A stretch of 64,000 nt of DNA. It comes from Boswellia sacra (taxonomy: Eukaryota > Streptophyta > Magnoliopsida > Sapindales > Burseraceae). The position numbers and the translations under genes were made by a program. The notes below the pieces were generated by a model. That model searched no databases. It was not told the DNA's origin and worked only from the letters and a program-made list of their open reading frames with translations. Each line of letters opens with the position of its first letter. Positions within the stretch are counted from its first letter, which is position 1. The stretch covers positions 124,001 through 188,000 of the forward strand of contig SNVD02013077.1 of NCBI GenBank assembly GCA_013180625.2, given 5' to 3'. Positions 49,201 through 61,976 of this stretch are shown in pieces.

Positions 49201-51199
49201 TATGAGCATTGATCATATCACAGAAACAAGGACTGAAATATGTGGTATAATGGTTGCATGACCATCAACATTAAAGAAAAACAAAAGTTTATGCTCATTC
49301 TAACTTTTGCAGCTACTCCAATCTATAGGAAGTTATTTCTCTAGTATGCTCAGAAAACAAGAAACAATGGGTAGCGGTAGCTTATATTGTTTAACACCAT
49401 AATCAAATGCAACTAAAGAACAAATACAAAGACTATAAAAATGAATCTACATATCATTAGGTTAGTTTCCATAAAAAACGAGAAAGTTAAGTACCTCAAG
49501 GTTGGGAACTCAGACTCGGCTGAAGACTCAGCTGCCTCTTGGGGATGATCAGCAATTCGAAGATTTTGAGGATAAGAAGAAAGAGGCTGTGTTTGAGGTG
49601 GTGTGAATACAGGTGCAGCGCTCTCAGATCTCTGAGGAAATACCGCCCCAGCACGCTGAAGCAAATAAATTTATTCAGAAAATGCAAGGACAGGCGTAGT
49701 CTCTCCCTTACCATCTCTTTTTAGCTTAAAGTTTTATTATAGAGATGCCATTAGGCACCCAAGGCCATTAGCAAGGTGATATATAGGCATTATCACTACC
49801 AATGGTAACAATGCTCAAGAAACTAAAGACAAAAATTCATGCTAAGTAGATGATGCATGATGAAATGATCTCCAACATTTGCACCATGTCTTATCAAATA
49901 GGATATCTTTCCATGTTTTAAAACCACTAAAGGAACTCGACAGCAAACTTACCAACAACTCCTGGTATGCTGCAAAATATTGTGGATATCTTGCCCTTGG
50001 TCCTCCAAAAGCTTCTTGCCAAGTATCTATTAGAATCAATATCTTCTCTTTGACATGAAAGTCGGGCTACATTTGAGAATCATAAGAACTATGAACAAGT
50101 TTTACCAAAAGAAAATAACTAGAACCATAGACAGACAACATGAAGCATTCCAAAAACATTCTCACCCTTTTCTTGACTATTTTCACCATCTCATGAAGAA
50201 CGTCTCTCTCTGCAACATGCATATGCACAATGTCCCCACAATTCTTTATAATTGTCTCCAATAACTACAAAGCCATCATAACCAAATTTAAATAGTTTCA
50301 TTCTCCATGGGACAACATTTATTCGATATAAACATATATAACTGAAATCTACAAGTGAAACCCTGTAAGCAGGAAACTAATTTAAAAAGAGAACAAGTTC
50401 TTTGAAAGCTTACAGTTAAGGCAAGAAGTTGAACTTTCGAATTCTTACTTCCAATGCGCTTTTTAATACCTTTAACAACATCCTTTGCTTGTCTGATCAA
50501 CCATAAACAACATGAGAATACAAATTCGCAGATGACTGAGATAACATCAATACCCAGTTATCCACTCGTAAATATACTTATAGGAAGTCCAAAACGGTCT
50601 ATTGCAACCTAGCATGGATTCACAGTGAAGAACGATCAACCACTTAAAAGTTGACCAAAACTCCAGTAACGGTTTAAAACTGATTACAAGCATAGTCGAT
50701 CTCATCAAAATTTACGAATAAATCAAATCCCCCTTTCAAATATATAACGAGCATGACTGAGCATACGCCAATAATAATCATTATTATCTCACAGTAATCT
50801 CTCAAATTCATGATACATGGCTTTCTTCGGTTGCTTGTGAATAATTACAACATCAAATTCACAACAAATTAAAAATTTAGCAAAATTATCTTAACGAGCC
50901 TTCCAGTGTTTTCAAATAAAAAGCAAAGCAAGAGCAATAATTCGAAAAAAACATATATAGTTGATCTCCGTTTCGTTGCCTGGAGTAGATAATGAGTGTC
51001 CAATCAAATTAACAAAATCCAAACACAAAAGTAACTTAATAAGCAAAGCAAAGAAAACAACAAAGCGGAGATAAAAATCCGGTGCGACGCGTGCGTACCC
51101 AGGGTCGTGATTGAGCATATCACAGATCTCGATGTTCATGGCCCAATCAGGCCCGATTAACATGTCGCTCGTGGCTCGCTCCACCATAGAATTCACCAT
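46285..51199 (-). CDS. TOL9: TOM1-like ESCRT-0 type ubiquitin adaptor (VHS-GAT)
   Basis: Ten exons (51099-51199, 50414-50492, 50166-50264, 49953-50066, 49495-49655, 49088-49169, 48749-48834, 48225-48416, 47278-47825, 46285-46901) join in phase to 692 residues. A VHS domain covers about residues 1-138 ([65 protein letters not shown]). A GAT domain follows at about 185-265 ([33 protein letters not shown] core, [16 protein letters not shown]). The C-terminal half is Pro/Gln-rich, with a heptad repeat and a closing [16 protein letters not shown]. TOLs recognise ubiquitinated plasma-membrane cargo such as PIN2 for vacuolar sorting. TOL9 versus TOL6 is a best guess. I start at MVNSMVER; the upstream frame extension lacks ATG. 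Confidence 0.93.
47446..47529 (-). repeat. In-frame 21-bp coding minisatellite (4 units)
   Basis: Units start at 47446, 47467, 47488 and 47509, each carrying GGAGCC/GGGGCC...GATTTGG-like sequence on the plus strand. They encode the heptads [21 protein letters not shown] and QTNSLAP in the linker of the TOM1-like protein. Confidence 0.9.
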
Positions 51200-52027
51200 C
51201 TCTGCTCTCCCAAACAAACGAACGAATCAGCCTCTTGAGAGATCAGTCCAGTCAGATGCTGGCGCCGAGATCGCTACAACTTACGACTATGCCACCGAAT
51301 ATTCCGGTCACAGAAACTTTCTCGATCAAATAAATCAAACAGTCTTCAATCAACAGGTATCTCCCTCTCTCTCTCTAAAGCAAACACTCTCTCTTTCTCC
51401 TCCTTTTTTTGTTTATTAATATTTTTCTTTGATAAATGATTTTGATTGTTTTTTCTTTCTTTTTTTAGGGTTAAATAATTCGGGGAGGTTGCATTAAAAA
51501 AGAAGACCAACAAGTATATGCCACGTGTTGGCCAGCGTTACCGTACTGATGTGTACTTCCCTTGATACCGTTGGCTTGGTCGACCTTTGCCATCGGACGG
51601 TAATTATCGTTTGTTTACTCTCGGTTGCTCCGTGTGGGTGGATCGTGAGACAGAAGACATTATATATATATATATGTGTGTGCCAGAGAACGGCACCGTA
51701 TTGCGAAGTTTGAGAGAGCGGCATTTCGCTCACCGACTTGGCTATTTGGATACCTCACCCACCAATAGAATAGTTACTTGTTCTCTCGTGAGTCGTGACT
51801 GTACAAACTAGCAATGCCACTTCCTATGTCTTTTCTTTGCTTAGCATCCAAAAACTTTATGATAAAATTTTACGCAAAATTACATACTAAATAACACTAT
51901 TGCCTATCTTATCTATAGTGCTCGTAGTCCCTGTAAATCTTTTAAATGTGGGCCTCTCACCGTTTTACTTTTAAGTTAATTTAAGGAACTCACAGTATAT
52001 TTAAGCTTATTTCATATCTCATTCTAA
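51200..52027. other. TOM1-like promoter and intergenic DNA
   Basis: The TOM1-like 5' leader lies from 51200 upward, with CT-rich tracts at 51361-51400. No gene is recognised in 51430-52027; ORFs of 60-80 codons around 51500-51800 have no motif. Confidence 0.5.
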
Positions 52028-53338
52028 GGTTGTGTTTATTTCAATCACTTAATACTTTTTAGATTTAAACACTCTTTAGAACTTAATTTATACCACTTAA
52101 TAGAATGTTTGTTTACTTTTTTAGATACCACTTAAAAAAAGTGGTGAGAGAATATTTTACCTTTAATGTGACTTTTTTATCCTTATTAAAATGTACAATA
52201 TTTATACTTATATTTATACAATCATTTAAAAATTAAATAGTTAATAAAATTAAGTCAAAATTCTTTTTCATTTAAATAATTAATATTATATTTCTTACAA
52301 CCTTTAAAAAATAATTATTAACTAAAATTAAATAAAAATTCTTTTTCATTTAAATATTTAATATTATATTATATAAACTCATATGATATTATTGTAAAAC
52401 TACTATATCATTAATATTATCAATTTTTAAAATTCATTCCTCCAATAATTAGATCAAGTTTAAGCCATATCAATTTGTATAAAAAAAAAATTGTAAGAGT
52501 AGTATTTTATCTATTACATTTTGCAGACCATATTTTGAATCATAAAAAAATAATTCTATTAATTAAAGTGTTTTCCATTTCATAAACTTAAAAAGAAAAA
52601 AACAAATATGATCTTTTAATTGACAATATTAAATATTAATTTTTACTTTAAATTTACACTATTAAATAAAATAAAATGTTCTTATCAATCTAATAAATAA
52701 CTTTTGAAGTTTCAATAAAACTGTCCCTATAATATTTAATAAATTTTTATCAAATATATTGTCTATTTTAAAACTCGCTATTTATAATGATATCAAAATT
52801 TTCAATAGTTATTATTCAACATATTATTAACTAATTAATTTGAAATATTAATAGAAATAAATGAAATTTTACCAATTATAAAAAATATTTATCATATTTT
52901 AATGTGGTAATTATAAATATAGTAATAAATAATATAACAATTTGATAATAAATACTAAAACAATCACAAATATACCAAAATTGTACCTTTTAATAAATTA
53001 AAATAATATTCTTAAATAAAAATTTAATAAAATTTATATTATTTTAATATATATTCATATTTATGGAATAAAATTTTTAACACCTTATTTAGACAATAAT
53101 GATTAGAAAATTTGATAAAATTTATATTATTTTAATATGTAGGGATATTTATGACATTAAATTTTTAACACCTCATTTAGACAATAGTGGTTAAAAAAAG
53201 TGATGCATTTTCACTTTTTCAATTAAGTGATTTATCACTTAAAATAAGTGCTAAATAGAAAAACAAACAAAAATTTTAAGACTTAAATCTAAACACTTAA
53301 AAGTGTTAAGTGATAAGTGGTGATAAACAAACGGGCCC
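52028..53338. mobile_element. PIF/Harbinger-like (Tourist-type) non-autonomous element, 1311 bp
   Basis: The left end GGTTGTGTTTATTTC and the reverse complement of the right end GGGCCCGTTTGTTTATC are imperfect terminal inverted repeats. They continue into matching ACTTAA/AAGTGG-rich subterminal regions (CACTTAATACTTTTTAGA versus CACTTAACACTTTTAAGT). A TAA duplication flanks it at 52025-52027 and 53339-53341, the Harbinger target-site form. The interior is about 85% AT with no transposase ORF and contains two tandem duplications. The superfamily call rests on end sequence and the 3-bp duplication; the ends are worn. Confidence 0.65.
53021..53196. repeat. 88-bp tandem duplication inside the Harbinger-like element
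   Basis: AATTTAATAAAATTTATATT at 53021 recurs as AATTTGATAAAATTTATATT at 53109, and both continue through TTTTTAACACCT(T/C)ATTTAGACAATA. Confidence 0.85.
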
Positions 53339-53341
53339 TAA

Positions 53342-54866
53342 GTTTTATAAGATATTACAAATATGGACACTCTTAATTTAGAATATCATTAAAAAATACG
53401 TTGAAAAGTATCAAATGGTAGTGTATTTAACCCATCTCACAATAGTATTTAGGTTTTTTCGCTATAATTTTATAAAATTTGTGATGATTTTTTTTTTATC
53501 ATACAAGCCATAAAACAAAACTATTTTAAGATGTCAATATCTACACACATTCAGCCAAGTGAACAAAAACATTTCACAATATATTCCAACTAAAACGATA
53601 AGATTCTCATTGCATGATCATAATTATATAGAAAAAAAGGTTAAAGGCTTTTTCCTTATTGCAACTCATGAATGATGGCTATTGTCATAATGCTCTTGTC
53701 AAGTTCATGCAAATGATCACAACATGTGCTCAATTAAACATAGGAAGGCAAAGCATATGGGTTCAATTATACGAGTTGTTTTAAACGCCAAAACAAGAAA
53801 GCTATGGACGAAACAATGTTTCAACACTTTTTGATATTCCAATAACATAAAAGGATAAAGAGAAGTTAAGTAAAATCAAGTGCAATGCTTTTATATATTC
53901 TATGGAGAAAGGAAGTTTCATGCAATCTAGCCACAAAATCATGTACCATTTGATGGCATTTGTTTACGGGCTCGAATATCTTTATCGCATTGATAGGAGC
54001 GAGAATAAAAACAAATACTCGCCACTTTTTACAAAGCAAGTGGCCTTGGTAACAACTAATTTAGACCGGATTAGATGCTTCACTGGCTTTAAGAAAATAA
54101 TATATATATGAAAAAATATATAAAATTTAATTTGTCTTTTCATGTGATTCATCACTATGTTGAGGTTATGAAGTCATATCTTATAATAATTTTTATATGA
54201 TGCACCAAGATACATACAAAAGAGTTCCAACAATTTAGCTGATTGGTCGGCATCTTCTTTCGGCAACTGCAGGCGGGATTAGTGGCTAACACTTAACATA
54301 TACAGTTTATTTCATTTTTTTTTTTAATTACTGACCATTGTGGCTTCCAACAGCTATGCCCATTACATTTCAGCGTCAAGTGGCGTGGTATGCATGCGTT
54401 GAAACTCATTAGTAGAGGAAAACTTGTTTGAAAGTATATATTTGTAGTATGACATCACTCATTTTATAAACTAGTTTATCATCAGGTGATAGCAAACTAA
54501 TTCACAATGCTGCAAGGTATACTTTAAAAGGAAGTTTGACTCTGAACTGTTTTCTATAGAACTCTGATTGATGTAAGATGCTGTAAAACAGAGTTACAAG
54601 TTATTGCAAATATTATCTTCGCAGTGCACCATCAACAAAGCAGCTATCAATTATCAAATGCTTCAAATTTTCAATGAGGGCAATGGGTCAAGAACTCAAA
54701 TTATTTATTTTGGATACACAATTCAGTGCGACTGACACAGAGAAAGTTTTGCCTTACAGCACTCCCATGTCCATCTCCATGGCCTACACACGTGAAGCAT
54801 TTTTTAGAGAGCAGTTTTTCACAGTTTGAAGTCCAACCATGCAATATTCAAATGGTATGAGGTTTC
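53342..54866. other. Intergenic with a weak PPR-like remnant; DAAT 3' side
   Basis: No intact gene. A frame at about 53650-53790 reads LLQLMNDGYCHNALVKFMQM followed by CAQLNIGRQ, faintly resembling a pentatricopeptide-repeat protein, then stops. The right end probably holds DAAT 3' UTR. Confidence 0.35.
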
Positions 54867-57262
54867 TCAGTAGGGAACAGGCACTCGGACGGTAGGGGGG
54901 CCAGATTTCATATCCTCCAATAAAAGCTCCAACAGAGCCTGAGCTACTGGACCTTCTTTGCCTACAGAGAAATATAGAATAGACCAACCCTCGAAATTGA
55001 GAAAATCAACACTATATGACTTGACCATCAGAAAAAAAAATAAAAAATAAAAATGCAGGAACTCAATGGTTTACGGGTTTGAATCACACTGCTAAATTTC
55101 GGTATGTTTGGAAAAAATTTTCGGGGGAAACAGGCTTTTGAGACCACCACTGATAAATTTTTGGTCTTGCTTTAAAGGAGAGTAGGCTAACCACATAGTT
55201 ATTGCAGAGAAAACTGCAACAAGAGGGTTGCATTTTCTCCCACTTATCCAACATGGACCCCTTAGATAAAGAGAATTAAACCCAATGATAGAGTTCCATG
55301 GATTTGATAGGAAAAACTCATGCTTCAACATCTTGCAAGGGAAAAAGATTATCACTGTTCCCACTTCGTCTGAAAACTTAAAAGATTGAAGGGATCGAAA
55401 GAAAGCTTGTTCACTAACAAAAGTTTAACTATTATGCAATACACAAGGCAACTAAAATGAAACTATGCATCCTTCAAAAAACATCATTATTTTTTTTAAC
55501 AACCATTGATCTATTAGGTAACAGCACTCTTGCTAGACACAAAGCATGTGTACCTATCATGCCGGTTCAACTGCAAGCTCATGTAGATTTTGTTCAAAAT
55601 TATGAATAACATATAACAGAAAAGCTCTTACCATTGCCGATGACATGTTCATCCCATTGCAATACTGGCCGAACAAGAACTCCACTACCAATAAGCATCA
55701 TCTCCTCAGCTTTCTTCCCTTCCTCCACAGTGACATTTCTTACTTTGATTCCGTGAAGCTTACCTTCCCTCACTAGCACCTCTGCTAGACTCAAGATTCT
55801 CTTGGCTGTGCACCCACTCAAAATTTTATCAAAGTGAGGCATCAGAAGCTCTTTCTCCTTTGTAACAAATGCCACATTCATGTTAGGCCCCTCAGCAATG
55901 AATCCATCATCATCCAGCCAAATGGCAGCATATGCACCATTTTCTTCAGCTTCCATTTTCGAAAGCACATTTGGAAGATAATTTACACTCTTCATGGTGG
56001 CAAATCGTGGAGGTTTTATTGGGATAGATGAAGTTACCACTTTAATGCCTGTTGAAACAAATGGAGAATCATCTTGAATTACAATGGCATAAAATGCTGA
56101 CTGATGGCAGCCGCTTGGAGATAATTGGAAATCACCCACTCCAGCTGAAAGCCAATATCTTATTGATCCTTTCCTACACTGGGAAGCACTCACAGTTTGT
56201 ATGAGTATTCTTCTTAGACTTTCCCGATCATAAGGAAGCACAATTTTGGCCATCGATGCAGATCTTATTATACGGTCAAGATGTTGGTCTAATTCGTAGA
56301 GATGTCTGAAATGTGGACAATCAATAAGGAGATAAAATATTATTTGCAATGATGATAGGTATCCTAAGAAGAAAACAGAGTAGTAACATTAACCATGAAT
56401 GGAAGTGGCTATAGTTCATCATTTTAATAGTTCAACATGTCTTCAAAACGATTAAAATAAATTAAAAATTACCATATTATACATTAATTTAAAAAAGGCT
56501 TCGTTTTGAAAAAGATAGTTCTTGATTTTTCAAGATGAAAATTACTGACCCGTCTATTATTGCAGCGGTATCAAAGACACCATGCCCCCTGTGGACCATG
56601 TGATCATCCATAGGGATCACCATAGCAGCTGGGTCCGATGTTATCCCACCAAAAATGCTAGAGTACATAGCCAGGAAATGCTGCTTGCTTTTCTGGTTAG
56701 CTCGATTTGCTTTTAGCCTCTCGATAGCCTTAACAAACATAAGCATCAAAAACGATCGTTACATGGATTCTAATCATGCTAATTTCCAAGCATTTGATCA
56801 AGATGAAGTTAAATTCCATTCAGTAACCAGCTCTGGTGACACTTGAAACAGAAAAATGACTGAGAAATAAACCTCTAGGCAAGACAGAAGTGGAACATCA
56901 GATATTTGAGTACTGGAATCTGCCACCATAAAAAGCTGATATTAATCTGTATTGGATTTTATATAAATGCTTGCCAACGAAAAGCAACATCAAAACACGA
57001 GCTTTCAATACATAATTTACAGAAAAATCAGAACTCAAACAAGCCAATACTACTGAGATTATAATTACTGAGTTCAAATGTGCACAAGACACTAACCACC
57101 CACAGCTTCACTTTGACCAGAACTTCTGACAACTCTCATTTCTCTGATCGCTCCGAGTCTTGAAAACGAGATACTTCGCGAATTGATGGACGAATCGACG
57201 TGGTAAATGGGTTGTGCGGGAACATGTTGGATTTGAGACATGGGTTTTGACAGAGAAGCCAT
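54867..57262 (-). CDS. DAAT: Chloroplast class-IV aminotransferase: D-amino-acid transaminase (DAAT)
   Basis: Five exons (57097-57262, 56873-56919, 56550-56728, 55632-56305, 54867-54961) join in phase to 386 residues. The first 60 residues are Ser/Arg/Gln-rich with few acids, consistent with a plastid transit peptide. The fold-type IV PLP enzyme core is complete: MVHRGHGVFDTA (about 115-126), YELDQHLDRI, RYWLSAGVGDF, the PLP-binding Lys236 in FATMKSVNYLPN, Glu269 in AEGPNMNVAF and SGCTAKRIL. The protein ends VRVPVPY, as in plant DAAT. The family transaminates D-amino acids with 2-oxoglutarate or pyruvate and is related to bacterial aminodeoxychorismate lyase (PabC). Arabidopsis DAAT controls D-amino-acid levels in plastids. 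Divergent from the membrane-protein gene at 58422. Confidence 0.93.
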
Positions 57263-58421
57263 GGAAGTAGCAAAGCTCTGAGAGACGAATCAACTGTCAA
57301 ACACTCGAGTGACGATTCCACTGAACGTTCATTATAAGTAATTATGCTTTTATATTCGCTTCGCACGGAAGATTTCGAGGTATTAAAAAATAATAATAAT
57401 AAATAAATAAACACAACCATCAAGTGGGTCGAGAGAGTGCAGTGCTCCAAGATTATAAAATTTGGCAACATCTAGCCAGCCGGCGAACACTCAAGAATTG
57501 CATTCCTACGCTCCTTGGTGACGCGTGGGTCGCGTAATCATTTTGCGTTTTTAATATTTTTTTAACAGAAAAATACTGAAGATTGGATATAATTTTTAAA
57601 ATAACTTTATAGACAAAATAATGTTTTCAAATTAAAAAAGTATTTTAATATATATTAGTTTCCAAAACTAAATATTAATACAAGAAGATAAGATCAATGA
57701 AATAATAATTTGTATAAGACTTCCTCCAAATTGATTAATTTTGCTAAAAACCTTTTAAAAAAAGCTAATAAGAAAACGACATAACAATAATTTGTTAAAT
57801 AGGTTAACTGAGTGGACACTTGATACTAATATTCCATCATCAGCTTACAGTATAATTTATCTCTACCAATAAGGCCATTTGGTCAAGAATCTCGAGATTA
57901 TCTTAAATTTGTATCTTAACAGTTGGATCTCTAGCGGCTCTGGTGATGCAATTATATGATAATTATTACTTAATTATCATATATATATATATATATATTT
58001 TAGTATTACTTGAAAATCCCTTTAAATCTTGCGCTGACCTATCGAACTGTACGGTTATGAACTGTACGCGCCGCTGCAGAAGAAACCCCGCCAAATCCCA
58101 GAAAAAGCGTGTAAAAAACTGCAAAAATTGGTAACACTTAACTTCCAACGTCATCATTTTTTTTTTCTCTTCAAAACCTCCCAATCTCTCCAAACCCTAG
58201 ATTCGAGATTAACTTCAATACAATTATACTACAATTCAAAATCCGTTTGGGAGAAGTCCCAAATTTAGGTGGCAGTTAGGTTGTTGGAACCCTAAATCGG
58301 AGCTTCAATTAATTGTTTCTGATCCAACGAGCTGCAATTAGGGTTTCTGAATTGACTTATTTGCTGCTTAGTTTAACATTATAAGTCTGAGATTCAATTT
58401 TGACCTAATTCGTGATACTTA
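57263..58421. other. Bidirectional upstream region between DAAT and a membrane-protein gene
   Basis: AT-rich in the middle, with an (AT)n run at about 57978-57999. Near the right-hand gene, telobox words occur at 58192-58200 (AAACCCTAG), 58288-58295 (AACCCTAA) and 58338-58346 (TTAGGGTTT). Confidence 0.5.
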
Positions 58422-61400
58422 ATGGCGATTATTGGAGACGCGCTGCGGCAGGCTTTCATGCCGAAGCACGAGTACGAGTGCCTGCGGGAGGAAGACAAAG
58501 CGTGGGGCAAGCTCCAAAGACCCTTCGTGATTTCATTCACGGCCTTGATTTGCCTGGTAGTTGTGGCATGTACAATTGTGAGCTTGAGAATCGTGTTTCC
58601 TAGCGATATTGGAAAGAGGCCCTTTTGTGGCGAATTAAGGGTACAGCCATTGTCGATTAATGCGAAAGAAGGAGGAGATTCGGATCTGTTTCCGGGCGCA
58701 TTTTATTTGACGGACCAAGAGACAGTTGATTACTACTGGATGGTTGTCTTTATTCCTTCCATGATTATCTTCCTCGTTTCTATCGCGTATCTGGTTTCAG
58801 GTAATGGATTCTTGAGTTTTATATTTTAATTTTCAATTTATTTTAATTTTGATAATTAAAAATATTATTGAGTCATGGGTGTTGAAATGCTTACCGAATG
58901 AATTGGATATGCTCTTCTGATTTATCTAAAGAATGTTATGAAAATAAAAGATTTTGATTCAGGTAATGAGCTTATGAAAGTTGATTATCTATTGCTATTT
59001 TACAGTTCTACTTCTAGTAGCTTGTTGTGAATGGGAAAAAAAAAATTAGAGGATTGTGTTAGACAATTATAAGATGGGTGTTTTCTCCCCCAAGTAGAAG
59101 GGATCTTAGCATTCTCAAATAATAAAGATTCTCTTTTTAAAATTAAGGATGAAAAATTCTTCCTGAGCTACGATGTCATAATTATGGGTCAGTGAATTGG
59201 GTGAAAAGCTTGAACATGCCCAATCCACTAGGGCAATAGGTATTAGAGCATAGATAATTCGTTTGAGTTGTACTATAATAGGAAGAAATGCATTGCCAGG
59301 TTGACAGGCGGTTTGTTTTTTAAATGATGAGCATGTGTAGCTTAATAGTTAGCAATGTGCATAGATGTTAATTATTCTATAATTTACAACTTAATGTTCT
59401 TTTATATGATTTTGTTTAACTGTTTACCTTCTGATTGTGTGATATATGGGGCTTTCTTGGGTACAGATTTTCATGATAATATAGTGATTTTGGTTGCGGT
59501 CGTTTGAGTTGGATTCCTGCTCTGAAAATGCTTTCTGCTTCTCCATTCTCATGGTTTTAGCCATGATGCAGGAATTACTGTTGCATACGCTGCACCTAAA
59601 AGACATGGATGCCTAATGGTGGTTGAAAACAATTATTGTGCTTCAAAAAGGGGTATGTCCTTTAACTAAATTTTCTTTGACTTTTGGCTGCTATTGGTGT
59701 TAGCGATGTTGCCTCCTTTTGTCTTATTAATTTCCATGAAAAAATTTTTCTCATAGCTTGTAATTCAGTCATCCAATTTAGAATCAATACCAAACTTTTG
59801 CAAAATAAGGCAATGGTTGGTTACTTTATAATAAATCTTGAATCATTCTCCAGCAATCTGTCAGAGTATATGACTAATGAATTCTTTATTCTTCTTGTAC
59901 TGTGGAGAAAATACATTACTGATATTATTATCCTTATCTTTAGGCATTTTTTGGGGAGGGGTGGGGGGAAGAGAGGGGAAGAGAAAGTGACAAAAGCAAA
60001 GGTTTAAAGCTAATGAAATGCTTCCACTGAATCAGTTGCAGACGTATTTATTCTATTGGACACTAGACTTTTTGGTTTTACTTGCCAAATGTGGCCTTAG
60101 CTATGTCTTTTTTTGTCTCTGGCCTTCAATATCTCATTACTGCACTGCTAGATAGCGGTTTGTGAAGGAAACCAGGGATTTTAATGGAAGACCAGAAATT
60201 TTCGTTTACTGTGTTTTAAATAATTTCTCTTTTACTTATCTTTGCCTGGAAATAGGTTTACTTAATGGTCTTTGTTAGGAATTTTTGTGCCTCTGGCATG
60301 ATATCAGGGATTGTTCCCCAATAATAGAGGCTTGAAATTTAGATCCTTTGAGGCCTTATGATTTGACCATCACAGGATGAGGTAGGAACATCTGAAATCC
60401 TTTGCTACTTTTTTCATAATTGATGTTGATTCTAGAAAGTATTTGATGATAACCTACTCACGTAAAAGTATTTGTTGATTGTGATTCAAGATATGCTAAG
60501 GCAATTAGAGAAAGTGCAAACTTCGACACTGATAAAATAAGTGAAGAACCGTGTGTGATCAGTTTTTGGATCATGGATTGCTGTTGATACTGGTCAGGCT
60601 TTATTTAGCAAAATATCCTTTCATTTAATTAAACCTGACTTCACAGTGAAATAAAAGTGAATAAAGTGTAGAGCAATAGGAAGAATGGTGTTTATAGAGT
60701 TTGTCCTCCAAAAAAATAAATGTAAATAGAAAAGGGCACGTTTCAGGGGAGATATAAGCAGCCCTACTTCTCATGAAAACAATGGGAAACAAATCCGTAA
60801 GAGTGAAAAGAAATAACCTCAAAAATCTAACCGTACATGCTTTGTAGAGTACAATAGAAGGAAAAGGAAAACTAAGCAAACTGGTTAACAGCAAGCTGCC
60901 AAGGATCATGGAGAAGAAGAGATTGGAAACAGATAGGAGGAGAATGAAAGCTATTGAAACAAAGGCCAAGTTTAGCAAAAAGACATCTGCAATTCTATTA
61001 CCTTTTATAAAATGTTGAGAGAAGACAATACTATATTATTCATAAGAGAGAAGACAATACTATATTATTCATAAGAGAGAAACAATTTAGAAACAATAAC
61101 AGGTATGAAGGTGCCAACTTTATGAATTTTGCTGCATGCCTTCATGGCCTCACTGCAATGGATAAAAGAGCATCCAATAGAGGAGCTTTGTTAAGGAATT
61201 TATTAGAGGCTTCCGGTATATGGTTTCATGCATTGCACTCCGTTACTATCCTCTCTGAGATCTTACTTGCACATTTTGATGAATTATTTTGAACATGGAA
61301 TATCAGCTCAGCAGCTTGCATTGTAGTGCCTAACTCATTACAAAGTTATGGATCCTTTTTCCATTTCGTGCAACTAATTCCTATTTTCTCATTGATGAGC

Positions 61401-61976
61401 AACAAAACATAAGCATGTTAATGAGTTCTTGCTCTTAAATACAATTTATGCAATGGTCTTTGAATGATTTGTCCTTCTTAGATTGGCTGTTACCATCATT
61501 TGCTTGATTATCTGTCTTCAGGTGCATATTTCTAACTTTCTTGTAATTATCTAGGTGGGGTTCGGTGTCTATCCATTCTGAATTCTGTCTTTGCCGTCGT
61601 CTTTGGTCTTCTTGCATTATTTCTTGGGTCAAGCCTTTTGACACTAGGGAGCAGCTGCTCTGTACCACTGTTTTGGTGCTATGAGATTGCATCCTGGGGT
61701 TTGGTTGTTTTATATGCGGGAACTGCTTTCTTCCTAAGAAGAAAAGCAGCAGTAATTCTTGATGAGAGTGACTTCTGTGGCCGAAACCTTGGTCTGGAAA
61801 TGTTGGAAGCAAACCCCTTGGAGGTCACACCAGATTTGGAAAGCCGTGTCAATGAAGGTTTTAAGGCATGGATGGGATCATCTTTCTTATCTTCTGATGA
61901 AGAAGATGAACCTGACAATTATGAGGAAATGCCAGCTCAACATGGTCGTTCAGCTTCTAACAGGCAAAGGTTGTAA
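58422..61976 (+). CDS. Conserved plant four-span membrane protein, function unknown
   Basis: Three exons, 58422-58800, 59572-59652 and 61555-61976, join in phase to 293 residues. I do not recognise a named family. It starts MAIIGDALRQAFMPKHEYECLREED and has hydrophobic spans at about 34-58, 104-127, 158-182 and 190-213. The loop between spans 1 and 2 contains PFCGELRVQPLS and an acidic stretch. The region between spans 2 and 3 has AYAAPKRHGC and NNYCASKRG. The C-terminus is acidic (SSDEEDEPDNYEE) and probably cytosolic. The architecture resembles a small tetraspan integral membrane protein of the secretory pathway; nothing suggests an enzyme or channel motif. Intron 2 is 1.9 kb with no gene in it. 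Confidence 0.85.
61021..61078. repeat. 29-bp exact tandem duplication in intron 2
   Basis: GAAGACAATACTATATTATT at 61021 is repeated exactly at 61050, inside intron 2 (59653-61554) of the four-span membrane-protein gene. Confidence 0.92.

Noticed and set aside
60625..60978. 117-codon minus-strand ORF in intron 2 of the membrane-protein gene
   Set aside because: Hydrophobic AT-biased translation without motif; lies wholly in an intron with no transposon ends.
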